A stretch of DNA of 64,000 nt from Molanna angustata (GCA_963576475.1 OY754987.1:5058036-5122035); one strand, 5' to 3'; shown: positions 25,049 through 37,294, counted from the first letter of the stretch. Notes: generated by a model not told the origin, from the letters alone. A program made the numbers and translations.

Positions 25049-25564
25049 AATCAAACATACAAGTAGGTACCTATTTTTTTTTCAAAATATTGTTTTGAAT
25101 TGTATTCTGTTTATTTTATTATTTTTCTTACTTGCCATCTTGCGAAAACTTTTAGAACTAAAATACTAGTTTGCACATAATCTTGACAAATAGAGAATGG
25201 TTGACATCAGTTGACATCTTTAGTAAACTACAATATCGACATGTTTCAACAAAATCACGTGTAATTTGATTTTTTTTATTTACATTATTTTTCAAAATAT
25301 TTTTTTATAAGTCAAACCTATATATTTATTTTGTTTACGCGGAAGTTGATTTCATTTTGATATGTCGCGACACTCTCACAAATAATTTTCGTAATTTTAT
25401 AAATTAAAAAAAATATGCTGTTTAATTTATTATTGGTGTAATTTGATTGATTTTTAAATATATTCGGATAAATAAAAAAAAATCTCGAAAAATATAACAT
25501 TTTGTTGGGAGCATTTTTGCCGGTGTCAAAATTTTGTACTAAGCGCCAGTAAAATCCGGTCAAA
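25049..25564. promoter_or_regulatory. Probable promoter and 5' leader of the SWIB-domain gene
   Basis: This is an AT-rich interval between the upstream inverted-repeat element and the start codon at 25565. No TATA box or clear initiator stands out. The bases before the start, CGGTCAAAATGG, give a favourable insect start context (purine at -3, G at +4). The transcription start is not resolved. Confidence 0.3.
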
Positions 25565-28500
25565 ATGGCAGATATCAGCGAGGAAGAACTTCGTAAGGAA
25601 ATCCATGGTAAGTATGATTTTTTACTTGTGTAACCATATTTAGAGCGTAAATTATACAAAACTAACATTGAAATAATATTTTAAAAACTTTTTCCATACT
25701 GATCTCCATGGGTTAATAGGTGAAAAAAGTGTGTTTTACTCTTGGTCCGCCCCGGCTTTTTCGGCTTCATATATCGCCATCAAACAATGGCCATACCGAA
25801 TGAAGCAACTCTTCATACAAACGTCACTAATTTATAATTTTAAATATCTCTGTATTTACTCGATGACTTTCAATGAGCCATTAGGCATTATTAATGAGAA
25901 AAATTGTGCGCATTTTTCTGGATACTTAACTTTTTCGTAAATTCTTTTGTTGAATTGATATACTCGTGTTCGTATATTTTTGTGAGTGGCTTCGTCGTTT
26001 CAGGAATTCTTGTACATTTCAAACGCTTTGTTTGTGTTGAAGAATTTATTTGTTTAGTGTTTGGCGTATGTTAATTACCCATTTAGAATTCATGGTGTAT
26101 TTTTTAACCCTCTGTTTCAATAATATATGCTCGTGTTTATGTCAGAAAATATCGTCAATTTCGATTTAATTAATCTTTTCATTTTGTGTGGATCGATTTG
26201 ATTGGCGGCAAAATTTAAATGGTGATATGACAGACGCGGTGTGCGCGTAGTGAATAATTGAATTCAAAACTTTCAAATGAATATTTCATTAGTAAAATGG
26301 ATGAACAAAATTAATCGTTGTTATTTTGTAAACTTCTTGTCTCGGTGAATTTATTATTATTCATACAATCATGACGCCATGTCCCTCGCGAGATAGGTAG
26401 AGAGAACCGAACGCCACACTGCACAATTTTGGACAGAATATCTTATTTTAAATATGTCCTGAATCTTTTCATATATTCTTCGTGCAAACTAAGAGCCTTA
26501 TCTTGAATAATTAAAAAACGATATATCAATTTCATATATCAAAAGTCGTTTTTTGGAAACTATCTTTGAAGTTTCAATAAGTCCACCACTCTGGGTTATG
26601 TGAATGAAAATATTTGACACTATTTTTACACTATCAATAAAATCAAAATCTAGATTCTTTAAAATATGTGAAATTATAGAGTTTTGTAAAAATCAAATTC
26701 CTGATGTAGGTTTCTTAAATATTTGATTCCCTCTACAGGTTGATCGTTTCGGCTGATCAGGCTCTTGTTAATTAAAATCATCTAAAAATACTCTTAAGAA
26801 AATTAATAGACATAAATTTTTTGTTTTATTTTTATCTCCCTGAAAATGCCTATAACGAGAGTGTATAGGTAGCGTATTTACCTTTCCGTGTTGATTGGGA
26901 AGCAAGTACTGCCTCGAATTAGGCACTAGTTGCGCTAATGCACTTAAAAACTCGTGTTGAATTCAAGGCAATTAATTATTGAATATGGAACATAATATAT
27001 GTAGCCATGAAGTTGGCGCGCTATTTCATTTTGTCTGTCACTGTCACATTTGTTTGTATTTTGTTCACAGATTATAATATATGGTAGTAATCAGTAATTT
27101 TGTTTGTCTTTAAGTAATATGGAACTGTTAAAGAACATGCCTGATAGTATTTTGGACAATTTTAAAATTGTAAAATCCGATGCTCTATATCTTGTGAAGG
27201 TAATTACGACGCAAAGTGTGATTATTTCATTGAAAAATTCATGAATACCAATCTCAAACAAAAGAAAATTGTCTTAATGATTTTTTATGATATAATGTAG
27301 ATTTATGTATAATGTAGATTTATGTATAATGTAGAATCTATTAAAACGAAAACAATCATACACAAAAAATGCCTCTAACACAGCCTTGTAACGTATGGTA
27401 AAATTTATAAACCTGTGTACGATTGAAAGACGCGTGCCTTGAATTGAACACATATTAGCAGGAACAGTTTGCGTTGCTAAACCGTGTGCATTTGGAGGAC
27501 ACGTTTCTTGAATTCAACACGCATTTTTAAGTGCATTAGCGCAACAAACTAGTGCCGAATTCGAGGCAGTACTTGCTTCCCAATCAACACGGAAAGTTCA
27601 GGTACAGATACATCCTCATACATTCCGTAAACTAAATATGAATCCTTGTACTATAGGTGAACGAAATCAGCTGAGACAGGGTGGGTTTTGAACTTGCCGA
27701 CTCTGTACCCATCAGTGTAATATAAAGGTCAGTCATGAAATAAAATAAAATTATTTTTTTTAGGCATCCTGAAAGGCGCCAACTGGGATGTGATGTCGGC
27801 GAAGAAAGTCCGTCAGCAGCTGGAGGAGAAGTTAGACTGTAACTTGATCAGCCGCAAGAAGGACATTGACCAAATGGTCATGGAGTATGTCAACGAACAC
27901 GGAGACGGATCTGACGAGGAAGAAAATGATGACGATGATGAAGAAGACGAGGTAATAAACCTTCTCAATTATTTTGTCTGTACGCCCTTTTTAGTTTGTT
28001 TTTTTTTTTATGTTGACTCTACCACATGTACATTTAAATTTCAGCTACCAGAACGTGGATTTTGTACTAACACCATAGGAGAATAAAGAAGTTCAGTACT
28101 ATTTTATCTGTGATTGACGCTCATAAATGCAATCTTTTTTATGTTTTTAGTATTTTGTAAGCAAATTGGGGCATAAATTGAGTGTCATGGGGCATAAATT
28201 GAAATGAGTTTCCAGTGATCGATGCTTCCTATCCAGTCCCCCTTCGAATGTTATCCCTTCCCATCCTTTAAATAAAATACCTTATAATACTTTGTACTTA
28301 TATCCTGACTTATAATCTGTAATACTTATAATCTGTAATCTGTCCTTTGTACTTATAATCTGTAATAGAACGATGTATGACAGGGTCATAAATGAGGACA
28401 TAAGGAAAGAATGTAGGATAAAGAAAGATGTTATTAATAGAATGAAAGTGAACACATTGAGATGGTTTGGCCACATGGGAGAATGAATGAGGAACGCCTG

Positions 28501-31500
28501 ACGAAGAAAATATACATTGTGGACAGGAATGGAATGAGAGGTCGGGGCCGCCCAAGGAAGGGATGGCACGTCCATGTAACGGAACGGTAAGAATCGTGAA
28601 CAACAGACGAACATGTATAAGACGATGTATGAATGTTGTCGAGGTGATGAATGTATGCCAAGAAAGAAGTAAGTGGCGTTCGGTTCTCTCTGCCTACCCC
28701 GTGAGGGACATGGCGTGATGGTATGTATGTATGTATGTACTTATATCCTTGTGTTGTCTGAAGAGCAGCTTTATACAAACTTTTCCTATAGTCTAATTAT
28801 TCTTCTTCTTCTTTTATGTAGACCTTTGAGTGAGTTTTATACAAACTATTTCTTTTAATCTTATTCTTCGTAGACTTAGGGTGAATTAAATATAAAATAT
28901 TTTTCCTATAGTCCAATTCATCTTCTTCTTGTTTTATGGAGACTTTTTGGGTCAGTAATTATATAATCCATTTCCTATTGCGTAATTCTTCTATTTCATC
29001 TTTTATATTGACCATTGGGTCAGTTTTTTAAAACTATTTCTTATAATCTTATTCTTCTTCTTTTTTTATTTAGACTTTTGGGTTAGTTTTAATTATAATA
29101 GTCTATTGTACAGAAATATTATAAACAATATGCACACTTGATGAAAATAAATGAAAACGAATGGGATGTGACCAACACGAGAATCTTTTTAATACTTTTG
29201 TTCAATCAAATTTACACCATTTATTATATAATCCTATGTTGCTTAGTATTCAATACCTTCACATTTGATTTCGATGACAATATATGAAAAATCAGGGTTG
29301 TGGCCATTACTGGACTCTTCACAACGTTTATATTCAAATTATAAAGTATTTATCATAGTTTAAGTCTTCTGCTTCTGTAATGTAGACTTTTGTGTCAGTT
29401 TAAGTCTATCAGTCTAATTGTGCAAAAATACAATAAACTATATGCACACTTGAAAAAATATAAAAACGAATGGGATGTGACCAACACTAGAATATTTTCA
29501 GTACTTTTGTTTAATCAAATCTTAAACCATTTCTCATCATCCAAAATTACTAAATTTTCAAAACACATTATTTGCTTTCGATGACAACATATAAAAATGG
29601 GGGTTGTGGCCAAAAACCAAATTCTTTACAACGTTGTCTCTTAACAATCAGTCATATTTCCATCAGTCCAACAATCCAATTCCAACAATCAGTCTCTTAA
29701 CAATCAGTCATAACCATTTCCCATAGTCCATGCGTGCAGAAATTGTATGTACTTATATATAAAAACAAATGGGTTGTGGCCATCACTTGGACATTTTACA
29801 ACAGCTTAACTCAGTTAAATTTTAAACCACCTTTCATAGTCTGATTTAGCAAAAATTTTATGTGATAATATTATAAAAACGATTGCTTATTCCTTCACTA
29901 ATTTACATTCACGGCCAACGGCGGGACATTAAAGCTAGTATTGAAATAATAAGAAATATACTATGATTACAATGTTTATCTCACGTTTCTTATTATAAAA
30001 TCAAAATATAGAAATATTGCACGCTAATAATATAGCAATTATCTATTTGCAGTTTGTTTACTTTAACTATTTTTTTTTTCACTATTTTAAAATTCTGTAT
30101 TATTTTTATATGGTCTCATTTGACGAACTGGGTGAACCTGTTTTAGGACGTCCGATAAGTAAATACGATTAGTATCAATAACTTAACCATATTTTTTGAT
30201 GCTTGAAAACTTAATACATAACGCAATCTAATTAACTTAATAAAGCTATTGAAGGAATACCTTCCCCATTCTGTGACACATACATTCCTATCCACCAGTT
30301 TATGAAGACAGAAGACCGTCGGAGATCCTCGTAAACTTGGTATTTGTATGCAATACCATATACCACAATATTTTAACAAACGGTTATCATTTATTAATGT
30401 CTTTTATAATAATTTGAAAATTGCTGTATGTTTCCCCTAAAATTGAATAAATATGTTTTGTAACTTTATTCTTTTTTCATTTAAAAAAAAAATCAGAACG
30501 ACAAGAAAAAAGGTGCCAAACGTCCAGCTCCCCCCGCCAAGAAGGCCAGCAAGCCAGCCAAGAAGGCCAAGGGAGACTCCAGCGAGGGAGAGGACGGTGA
30601 GAGCGGCTCAGGAGAGTCAGAGGAAGAGGAGGACTTTGAGAGCAAGAAGCCGTTGCCAAAGAAGAAGACACCAGCCAAGAAGAAGAAGAAGGGGTCAGAT
30701 TCGGATTCAGACTCAGATTGGGGCAAGGGAGAGAAAAAGAAAGCTGGAGGTGTAAGTATTAAGTCTTTTTTTTGGGATCTACAGAGCCATATAGCAGTGG
30801 TTCTTAACCTTTGATCAGTCAGACACAAGTATAAAGTCACTAAAATAGAAAATATATAATTGTAGAAAATATATAATATATGTATTGACTATGGCCCTGA
30901 GTCAAATTGAAAACGCTGTTCGTTATCGCCAAGCGCTAATTTTTTTTTCTATGTGATTTGACGTTTGTTGTAGAAATTTTTTCTACAATAACAAACAACA
31001 AACGTCAAATCCCATACAAAAAAAAATTAGCGCTTGGCGATAACGAACAGCGTTTTCAATTTGACTTGGGGGCAATGTATCAACCTGTCATTGGAGATTT
31101 TTTGTGTTTGTATAATATTTTAACTTGCGTGTGTATATATGCCAATGTTCTATTGGTGTTTTTGAATAAATAATTAGTAATTGTGCTGACCGCCGTGGTA
31201 AGCCATTTGGCTGCTGCGCGGGCAACCTGGAATCCCTAGCAATTTATTTATATTCACTTGTCATGCAAATATTGCTTCTCTGGGCTGAAAACACTTGTTT
31301 GTTCAGTAAAACACAGTTTATTACATCATTATTTATAAATCCAGAAATATATATCACCAAATATCTTGAACCAGGCTTCTGGGTGCTCGAAGCGCAAATT
31401 TGTGTCTTTGTTTCGTTGGTTTACGTGCAAATTGCCCCCTTCTCAACTAAATGGTTCGATATATTTAGCGAAAACTATACAAATTATGATACACAAAACT

Positions 31501-32273
31501 TCTTAAAACTAGATGCGAACGCAAACTGCATAACTAGGTTAAGAATCTGTTCTGACGTAGTTTATGATAATGCCCCTGAGTCAAATTGAAAACGCTTAAC
31601 GATATCGCCAAACGCTAATTTTTTTTGTTGTAGAAAAAATTCTACAACAAACGTCAAATCCCATACAAAAAAAATTAGCGTTTGGCGATATTGTTAAGCG
31701 TTTTCAACTTGACTCAGGGCCATTATATAATATTATGTGTTTGATTTTAGTGTGCGCATGTCTGTCATTGGTTTTCGTAAAGTAATTTTTGATTATAGTG
31801 TTTTTCTGAATTTTAATCAATTTTTTAATTGCCTTTTTCAATTCCAATGGAATCAAATTTATATGACTTTTGGTTTATTTATATAGTCTATCGTGTAGTA
31901 ATAAACTCGCTACTTGTGCAAGATACATGGAAGTGTTTATTTTTTTAATGAATAAATAACCGTTTTGTCTCCATTTTTTGTCAACCTTTGTGTACTTATA
32001 AATTTGTATTATTTCCAGAAACGTGGAAAGGGTGGCGGCTACACCAAGGCAAAGAAGCTCTCCCCTGCTCTTGCGTCCCTCATGGGCGAGGAATCAATGC
32101 CCCGCCACGAGGTCGTCAAGAGGATGTGGGCGATGATAAAGGAGAGGAACCTCTACGACCCCAACAACAAACAGTTTGCCATTTGCGACGACGACCTCTA
32201 CAAGGTCATCGGTGTCAAACGCTTCAGGACATTCGGAATGATGAAGTATCTCAAATCGCACTTCCACGACTAA
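25565..32273 (+). CDS. DEK-C and SWIB/MDM2 domain nuclear protein (UAF30/spp27-like), four exons
   Basis: The coding exons are 25565-25607, 27764-27951, 30497-30751 and 32019-32273, with introns starting GTAAGT, GTAATA and GTAAGT and ending in AG. Joined, they encode 246 residues. Residues about 5-60 form a DEK-C domain (LKGANWDVMSAKKVRQQLEE, then NLISRKKDID). Residues 64-77 are an Asp/Glu tract. Residues 78-162 are Lys-, Pro-, Ser- and Glu-rich, suggesting nuclear localisation and flexibility. Residues about 168-246 are a SWIB/MDM2 domain (KLSPALASLMG, MWAMIKERNLYDP, FRTFGMMKYLKSHF). The family includes yeast UAF30 (an RNA polymerase I activator subunit) and insect proteins usually called upstream activation factor spp27-like. 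The likely role is chromatin or transcription related. Exons join in frame, so the gene looks functional. Possible AATAAA poly(A) signals lie at 32580 and 33976. Confidence 0.92.
26882..27596. mobile_element. 715-bp inverted-repeat element in intron 1 of the SWIB gene
   Basis: The left arm (26882-26971) begins CTTTCCGTGTTGATTGGGAA and contains GCGCTAATGCACTTAAAAA and GTGTTGAATTCAAG. The right arm (about 27508-27596) is its reverse complement with a few changes. A degenerate extra copy of part of the right arm lies at about 27429-27476. The interior holds a short plus-strand open stretch from 27120 (see findings). No transposase is seen. Confidence 0.75.
27601..27716 (-). repeat. tRNA-headed SINE (family A), decayed copy
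   Basis: The minus strand gives a degenerate head (ATGGGTACAGAGTCGG, AAGTTCAAAACCCACC), then the family body GATTTCGTTCACCTATAG, and AAGGATTCATATTTAG near the 3' end. It sits in intron 1 directly beside the inverted-repeat element ending at 27596. Confidence 0.55.
28340..28745 (+). pseudogene. RTE-like retrotransposon 3' end with TGTA repeat tail, in intron 2
   Basis: The plus strand reads TMYDRVINEDIRKECRIKKD, then NTLRWFGHMG, NGMRGRGRPRKGW and, near the end, CQERSKWRSVLSAYPVRDMA before a TGA stop. A GTATGTATGTATGTATGT tail closes the element at about 28720-28739. This is a 5'-truncated copy with frameshifts. The terminal string CGCCATGTCCCT followed by GGTAGGCAGAGAGAACCGAA (reverse sense) also occurs near 26380 and 45835, marking other 3' ends of the same family. 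Confidence 0.75.
28760..29938 (+). mobile_element. Degenerate tandem arrays ending in CTAG, copy B, in intron 2
   Basis: The structure and sequence match 4770-6463: pyrimidine-rich units with CAAACTATTTCTT and TGTAGACCTTTG, then the longer units with AATGGGATGTGACCAACAC and GGGTTGTGGCCA, ending GGCCAACGGCGGGACATTAAAG then CTAG. The two copies diverge right after CTAGTA, which marks a shared 3' boundary. It begins within the first array, so the 5' end is truncated or unresolved. Transcript orientation is arbitrary. Confidence 0.55.
30891..31076. mobile_element. Palindromic MITE (GGCCCTGAGTCAA family), copy 1, in intron 3
   Basis: The left end is GGCCCTGAGTCAAATTGAAA, then TCGCCAAGCGCTAATTTTTT. 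The right half is the reverse complement. The centre is a short TGTAGAAATTTTTTCTACA palindrome flanked by GACGTTTGTTG and its inverse. The whole unit is about 186 bp. A second copy lies in the same intron at 31570-31723. Confidence 0.85.
31570..31723. mobile_element. Palindromic MITE (GGCCCTGAGTCAA family), copy 2, in intron 3
   Basis: It starts GCCCCTGAGTCAAATTGAAA, has the arms TCGCCAAACGCTAATTTTTT and their inverse, and ends TTGACTCAGGGCC. It is about 154 bp and a little shorter at the centre than copy 1. ATAATG and CATTAT just outside extend the inverted symmetry. Confidence 0.85.
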
Positions 32274-34020
32274 CTCACGTTATCGTTGAAGATATAACAT
32301 ATTATACTAATCGACATTATATTTTAACGTAAACGACTGCGACGTTTATTACAATTGTTGTATGTACATGATTTATTGCAGTAGAGTTTCTCTCTGAATA
32401 TCCTCTTATCAACTTTGTTACAGTTCATAAAAAATCTGATATGAAAAAAAATCATTTTATTGAATTTTGATCACAATACCATGGCCAAATCTATGACACG
32501 GCGCACTAAATATAAAAGATTCCCTACTTCCCTTTGAAATCGGTCTTTAATAGTAATATATTTGTCTAAGGGCGTAAATAATAAAACTTCACTGTACAAA
32601 ATAAAAATTTCTTAACTATCTTCTAAGATTTCTATCAATCTAATATTACTGTTAAATATATCTGCCCATATTTTATTGTTTTTAGTTTCTTTTTGAGCAA
32701 ATGCTGCACCATTTGAACCTATAGTGAATCTGGGCCTGTTTCAGAGTTGTGTTTATATAGTCATTTGTGTAGACGGTAAGGGCAAGAACCATGGTTCTTA
32801 CCTTTACTTTTATTTACACTACCTAGGGCTGCGTTCAGATAGAACACTACGTCGAGTGTTTCAGATTATGGCATTTTTTACACCAATCTGACTGAACGCA
32901 TAAAAAATAGAAGTAATATTATCACAGATAAAATATTATTCAACAGATACTCTACCTGTCGGAGCATTTTTAACCCGACAATTTTACAGAGCATTTGGAA
33001 CGTACGCTCGACCTTCAATATGAACGCATCAAAGTTCTTAACAGCATCTGTTTCAGGTCATTCTGAATGGCTTAGAGCGTCACTATGTGCACTCGACATT
33101 CATTCTGAAAGCACCCTAGAATAATGGTGTTAGAGATGTAGCCAAACATCTTGAACTTTTAGCCAAGTAGGCCGGGGCGATTTGCACGTAAACCAACGAA
33201 GCAAAAAGACACAAATTTGCGCTCTACGCAACCAGAACCTCGTTCAAGATGTTATCACTTAAATATGCTCTATTTATGAGCATTTTAAGCAGAATGCTCT
33301 AATATTTTTATTCAATTGAGTACTTAATTTTTATATAAATGTTTTTTTTTTTTATATATGAAAAAATATGTTTTTTTCTTTTATAATTGTAACTCAGTTG
33401 TATTGGAGATAATGGAATCTTTACTGTGTCAATTAATTTGATCTCGTAAACAAAAATTCAACAGTAAAAATTACCAATAGGATAATTTTTCAACTGTCGC
33501 AGTTATTAATTATATCATAATATATAGATAAAGATTTATTATATTATATTTACGATTCGAACCCCTCAAAATTAATCAAATATTTTTTTATCTTTGTATA
33601 AGTTTAAATTTGAAGTTCCGACGATGATGAATATCAAAAATAATTGTGGATTGCATAAATTCCAGTTATGCAGTTTTATTATTGTTTTTCTTAGGCTAAT
33701 ATTTTTATGAATCTTGCTGTTTTGTGCCATGTCGATGGCTTAAACAATTTCAATACTTGTGTATGACATAACCCATAATATTTAAGATCTTGATTTTTCT
33801 ACGAGTGTTGCAAATATGTTTACCTAGTCAAACACTGACTCCTAAAATATTTTTAATATTTCATTTATGTAACCAGTATGTCGACGGCTATAGTTTTAGC
33901 GTTAAGATTGTACGATTATGTTTTTAAGACTATTTGTAAAAATTATAAAACGAATTGTCGGCGATTTATTTTGAAAATAAATGTCTCCAAGAAAAATACC
34001 ATCTTATTTTTTTTATATAT
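32274..34020 (+). promoter_or_regulatory. Probable 3' untranslated and downstream region of the SWIB gene
   Basis: There is no coding signal after the stop at 32271-32273. AATAAA occurs at 32580-32585 and again at 33976-33981 (TGAAAATAAATGTCTCC), and either could be the poly(A) site. At about 33180-33240 an antisense-looking string with ACACAAATTTGCGCTC recurs near 31392 and 46170, so a small dispersed repeat is present. Confidence 0.4.
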
Positions 34021-34140
34021 ATGACAACACCAGCCAACCTAATTTTTGAATTTATTTGAAATTTATTTATAAATATTTCATTGTACACTGTACAAGTAAG
34101 GAGCCTATTATAAAATAGCAATTACATCCAAGTCAACACA

Positions 34141-34350
34141 TATCGCTCGTTTGCGAGAACAACGACATAAGTCAAAAAATCCAATTTTTGAGTTAATAAT
34201 GCAGAAATGTTGTGTTTATCAATATTACAGTGAATAACCACACATGTGAATTGGAGACGACATGAATATTAATGAACACAACATTTCTGTATTATTAACT
34301 CAAAAATCAGATTTTTGACTTATGTTGTTGTTCTTGCAAACGAGCGATAT
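34141..34350. mobile_element. Palindromic MITE, about 210 bp
   Basis: The left arm starts TATCGCTCGTTTGCGAGAAC and includes ATGCAGAAATGTTGTGTT. The right arm is the reverse complement, ending in AACGAGCGATA-type sequence. Arms are close to 80 bases each around a spacer of about 50 bases. There is no coding capacity. Confidence 0.8.
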
Positions 34351-34379
34351 CTTTTATTTTTATATATCCATTGCATGTA

Positions 34380-34510
34380 TTTATATTATTTTATAATTCA
34401 TGGATACTTTCATTAGTTTTAGCCACCTGGCTTAAGGATAAAATTATGCTCCTACTAAGAACAAAATATTGGTTTATCATAATATGTTTATTTTAAAGCA
34501 GTTGGCATAT
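34380..34510 (+). repeat. Paralogous empty site of the Harbinger insertion at 36316
   Basis: This stretch (TTCATGGATACTTTC ... GCTCCTACTAAGAACAAAA ... TTGGTTTATC) matches the two flanks of the element at 36316-37291, that is 36205-36315 plus 37292-37345. Here the sequence is continuous across CTACTAAGAAC with a single TAA. Confidence 0.75.
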
Positions 34511-34889
34511 CATTTTATAAATATACCCAACCTCACACACATTCATACACTATTGTTACAGTCTTCGCCAAATAACTTGGACGAAGTAGTGAGGATGCAC
34601 AATAACACATTTTGGGTATCTTTGGGGAGTGAGAAAGGAGCGCAAAGTCGCGGGCACACCCATTCAAGCGAATGATTGGTTGCCTTAGTTAACCTGTGCC
34701 TGCCACCCCGCTTACTCATACACTTGTGTACGAAAATATCATCACTTGTTTGTGTTTCGTTAATTATATTATTTGTTGTGTTAATAATTATTTTCTTATG
34801 ATTTTCGTAACGTGTCATGTTTTTTTATTTCTTATTAACATTTATAGTTTTGTTTTTGTTCACTTTATTTGTTTTTAATTTTATGTTTC

Positions 34890-35400
34890 ACATTTATGGC
34901 CCCTGAATTCCGTGCTGGTTGTGGATAACGCATCGTACCACAACAAGAAGTACGATCCTGCCCCAAGTATGAATATGAAGAAAGCGGACATGCACAAGAG
35001 GCTAAAATATAAAAGCATACAATTTGAAGAGACCCCAGCTGTATAAATTGATTAAACAATACAAATATCAACATAAAACTTTTAGCATTGATATATTTAT
35101 GGCTGAACACAATCATTCGGTACTACGTTTACCACCCGGATCTTAACCCAATTGAGATGGCATGGGCAGGCATTAAAGGCTACGTTAGTTGCAAAAATGT
35201 TACATGGAACATGCAAAAATTGAACTTGTAGTTGAAATGGTAGCAACAATGGGTGCTGATGAATGGACAAAATTATGCGAAAAGATTGAGGAGGAGTAGG
35301 TATGTGAAAAGTAACCATGTGGTTGACATAGCCACAGTGACTTTATAATTTGTCCTGGAAACGATAGTGACTTTGATGATGATAAATATAATGTTGATCA
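34890..35400 (+). pseudogene. DDE_3-type (Tc1/mariner or IS630-like) transposase remnant
   Basis: Plus-strand translation gives VLVVDNASYHNKKYDPAP with a catalytic-type D, then MNMKKADMHKRL, and after stops and a frameshift AEHNHSVLRLPPYHPDLNPIE with MAWAGIKGYV. The strings VDNASYHN and HPDLNPIE correspond to the second Asp and the third acidic residue of the DDE catalytic centre. The first Asp and the N-terminal DNA-binding half are absent. An in-frame stop follows EETPAV, and two frameshifts lie in 35000-35310. Dead fragment, related to the DDE_3 proteins common in insect genomes. Confidence 0.75.
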
Positions 35401-35819
35401 AACGAGTTTTACCTATAATAAGTTTATTTAAGGAGTTAATTTGTTACCAACGGAATAACAAAAGGAAGTATAAGACAGGAAAATAAATAAAATATAAAAG
35501 CATTTCAGTACTTTAAATATTTTATGATTTGATTAATAAATAAATATTTAAATTAACAGACCTAATAATAGGTACATTTATTTTGTTGGCAAGTGTAGCC
35601 TGCTCGAACTTACCCCTTCCAAGTCGAAAAAGTTTGGTTAAATCTATATAAATATTTTTCATAGCTTTAAGTATGAAAGCACATCAGTTGAAATTTATTG
35701 TTAATACTGCTAAATTTTTTGTTAGTTTTATGTTTTTACCATATTATATATTATATCTTCATAAAAAATGTTAGTATACTGTAAATTTACTGAAAACCAA
35801 ATTAAAATCATATTTAACA

Positions 35820-36010
35820 TGGTCTCGGGATAATAATGAATGAAAAATATACTCTTTATAAATATGGTCTTGGTTTAATAATGAATGAAAAATATACCAT
35901 TTATAAATATGGTCTTGGGATAGTAATAAATATAGGTAGTCTTGGGGTAATAATAAATATAGTCTTGGGATAATAATGAATGATAATCCTTACATACTCT
36001 TTATAAATTC
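35820..36010. repeat. Short degenerate tandem repeat, about 50-bp unit
   Basis: Three to four copies of a unit like TGGTCTTGGGATAATAATGA followed by ATGAAAAATATACTCTTTAT. Copies differ in length. Confidence 0.6.
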
Positions 36011-36315
36011 AATTTATGAATAATTCTAAATAATTTATACGGTTATATTGAAGGTAAATTTTGAAATGTATTTTATTTTAAAGTGTATTAATTTGTTGGT
36101 ATTTTGAAATGTATATTCACTTTTTTTATTGGTTGGAAGAGATTGCCTTTTGTGTAACATCAATCTTTCTATATAATATCTTGTTCCTTCTACTCAAGTA
36201 TTCATAAATGTAATTCATGGATACTTTCCACATCATTAGTCTTAGCCACTTAGCACCTGGCTTAGTCAAGGATAACATGCTCCTCAAAGAGTATAACGGA
36301 TAATGCTCCTACTAA

Positions 36316-37291
36316 GGTGACAGTTACACGTAAAGTATTTACTGTGATCCATCAATTCAATATTTACTGATGGACGTCAGTATTTATTGATGGATTAATA
36401 CACCAGCTTACACACAAAGTATTTATTACGTCAGTATTGTGTCGGGTTTCTTACTGAATACATGTTAAGATGGACACAGAGCTAAAAATTAAAGCCTGTG
36501 AGGCTATTATTTTAGCAATTGGTTTAAAAAAAAGTTAAAAGAAATTGATGATCGAAAAATTGGTAACAACAAAGAGAAAGGTTCACCCATTTGAATTTAA
36601 TGACTGAAATTAAACTACATGGCGAAATGGATGATTACGAGAATTATTTTCGAATGCCTGAAATCTGCTTTGAAGAAATTCTAACAATGGTAACACCATT
36701 TTTAACAAAACAAGATACAGTGATGAGAAAATCTATTTCCCCGAGAGAAAAATTAGCATTAACTTCGGCTGCTGGCTCCTGAACGTTTTAAGTTCCTCCC
36801 GGTAGTTCGATCATAAAATGTTGATCTTTTTCTTAACATCATCAATCGTGGCATCACTTTTCATTTTTTGGAAATTTTTCAGTAATTTTTCAGTGCTTCT
36901 CCTTTTTTATTACATTTTTGTAATCTTTTGAGGTACTATCCCGTACCTCCGGTAGTAATTCTAAATTTAGGATAAACTCTCATAAAACTTCCTGATCTCT
37001 AGTCAAGAGGGCACAATGAGGGCGCCTCTACCTCTGTGAGATCCAAAAAACCGTCCACCTCCATCGCTAGTGTAATGCGTACTGACGTGATAAATATTGA
37101 CGCGAGATTACACGATCATTATTTATCACAATCTGAAGGGTCGTCAATACGGAATTAAGAAATCTAGAAATCCATAAATATATATTGACATCCATCAATA
37201 CACTAGACACTACACATTCAGTAAATACCACGATACATCAGTATTTATTGGCGGATCACAGTAAATACTTTACGTGTTTGTAACTGTCGCC
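36316..37291. mobile_element. Internally deleted PIF/Harbinger transposon, TSD TAA
   Basis: The ends are GGTGACAGTTACACGTAAAG (left) and the inverse of GGCGACAGTTACAAACACG (right), flanked by TAA at 36313-36315 and 37292-37294. This is the 3-bp target duplication typical of Harbinger. On the plus strand from 36471 it keeps an N-terminal piece of the transposase: MDTELKIKACEAI, then YENYFRMPEICFEEIL and KQDTVMRKSISPREKLALT. On the minus strand at about 36780-36900 it keeps part of a MADF-type accessory protein (MKSDATIDDVKKKINIL then a stop, then NYREELKTF). The catalytic DDE region is gone, so it cannot move by itself. Confidence 0.85.
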
Positions 37292-37294
37292 TAA

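Noticed and set aside
25318..25668. 116-codon minus-strand frame over the SWIB gene start
   Set aside because: AT-rich, overlaps the recognised first exon on the opposite strand, and has no domain or splice context.
28282..28778. Minus-strand frames of 97-114 codons
   Set aside because: They are the antisense of an RTE-like tail whose plus-strand reading gives the recognised motifs.
30477..30840. Minus-strand and alternate-frame readings over SWIB exon 3
   Set aside because: They are shadows of the lysine- and glutamate-rich exon 30497-30751, which splices in frame with its neighbours.
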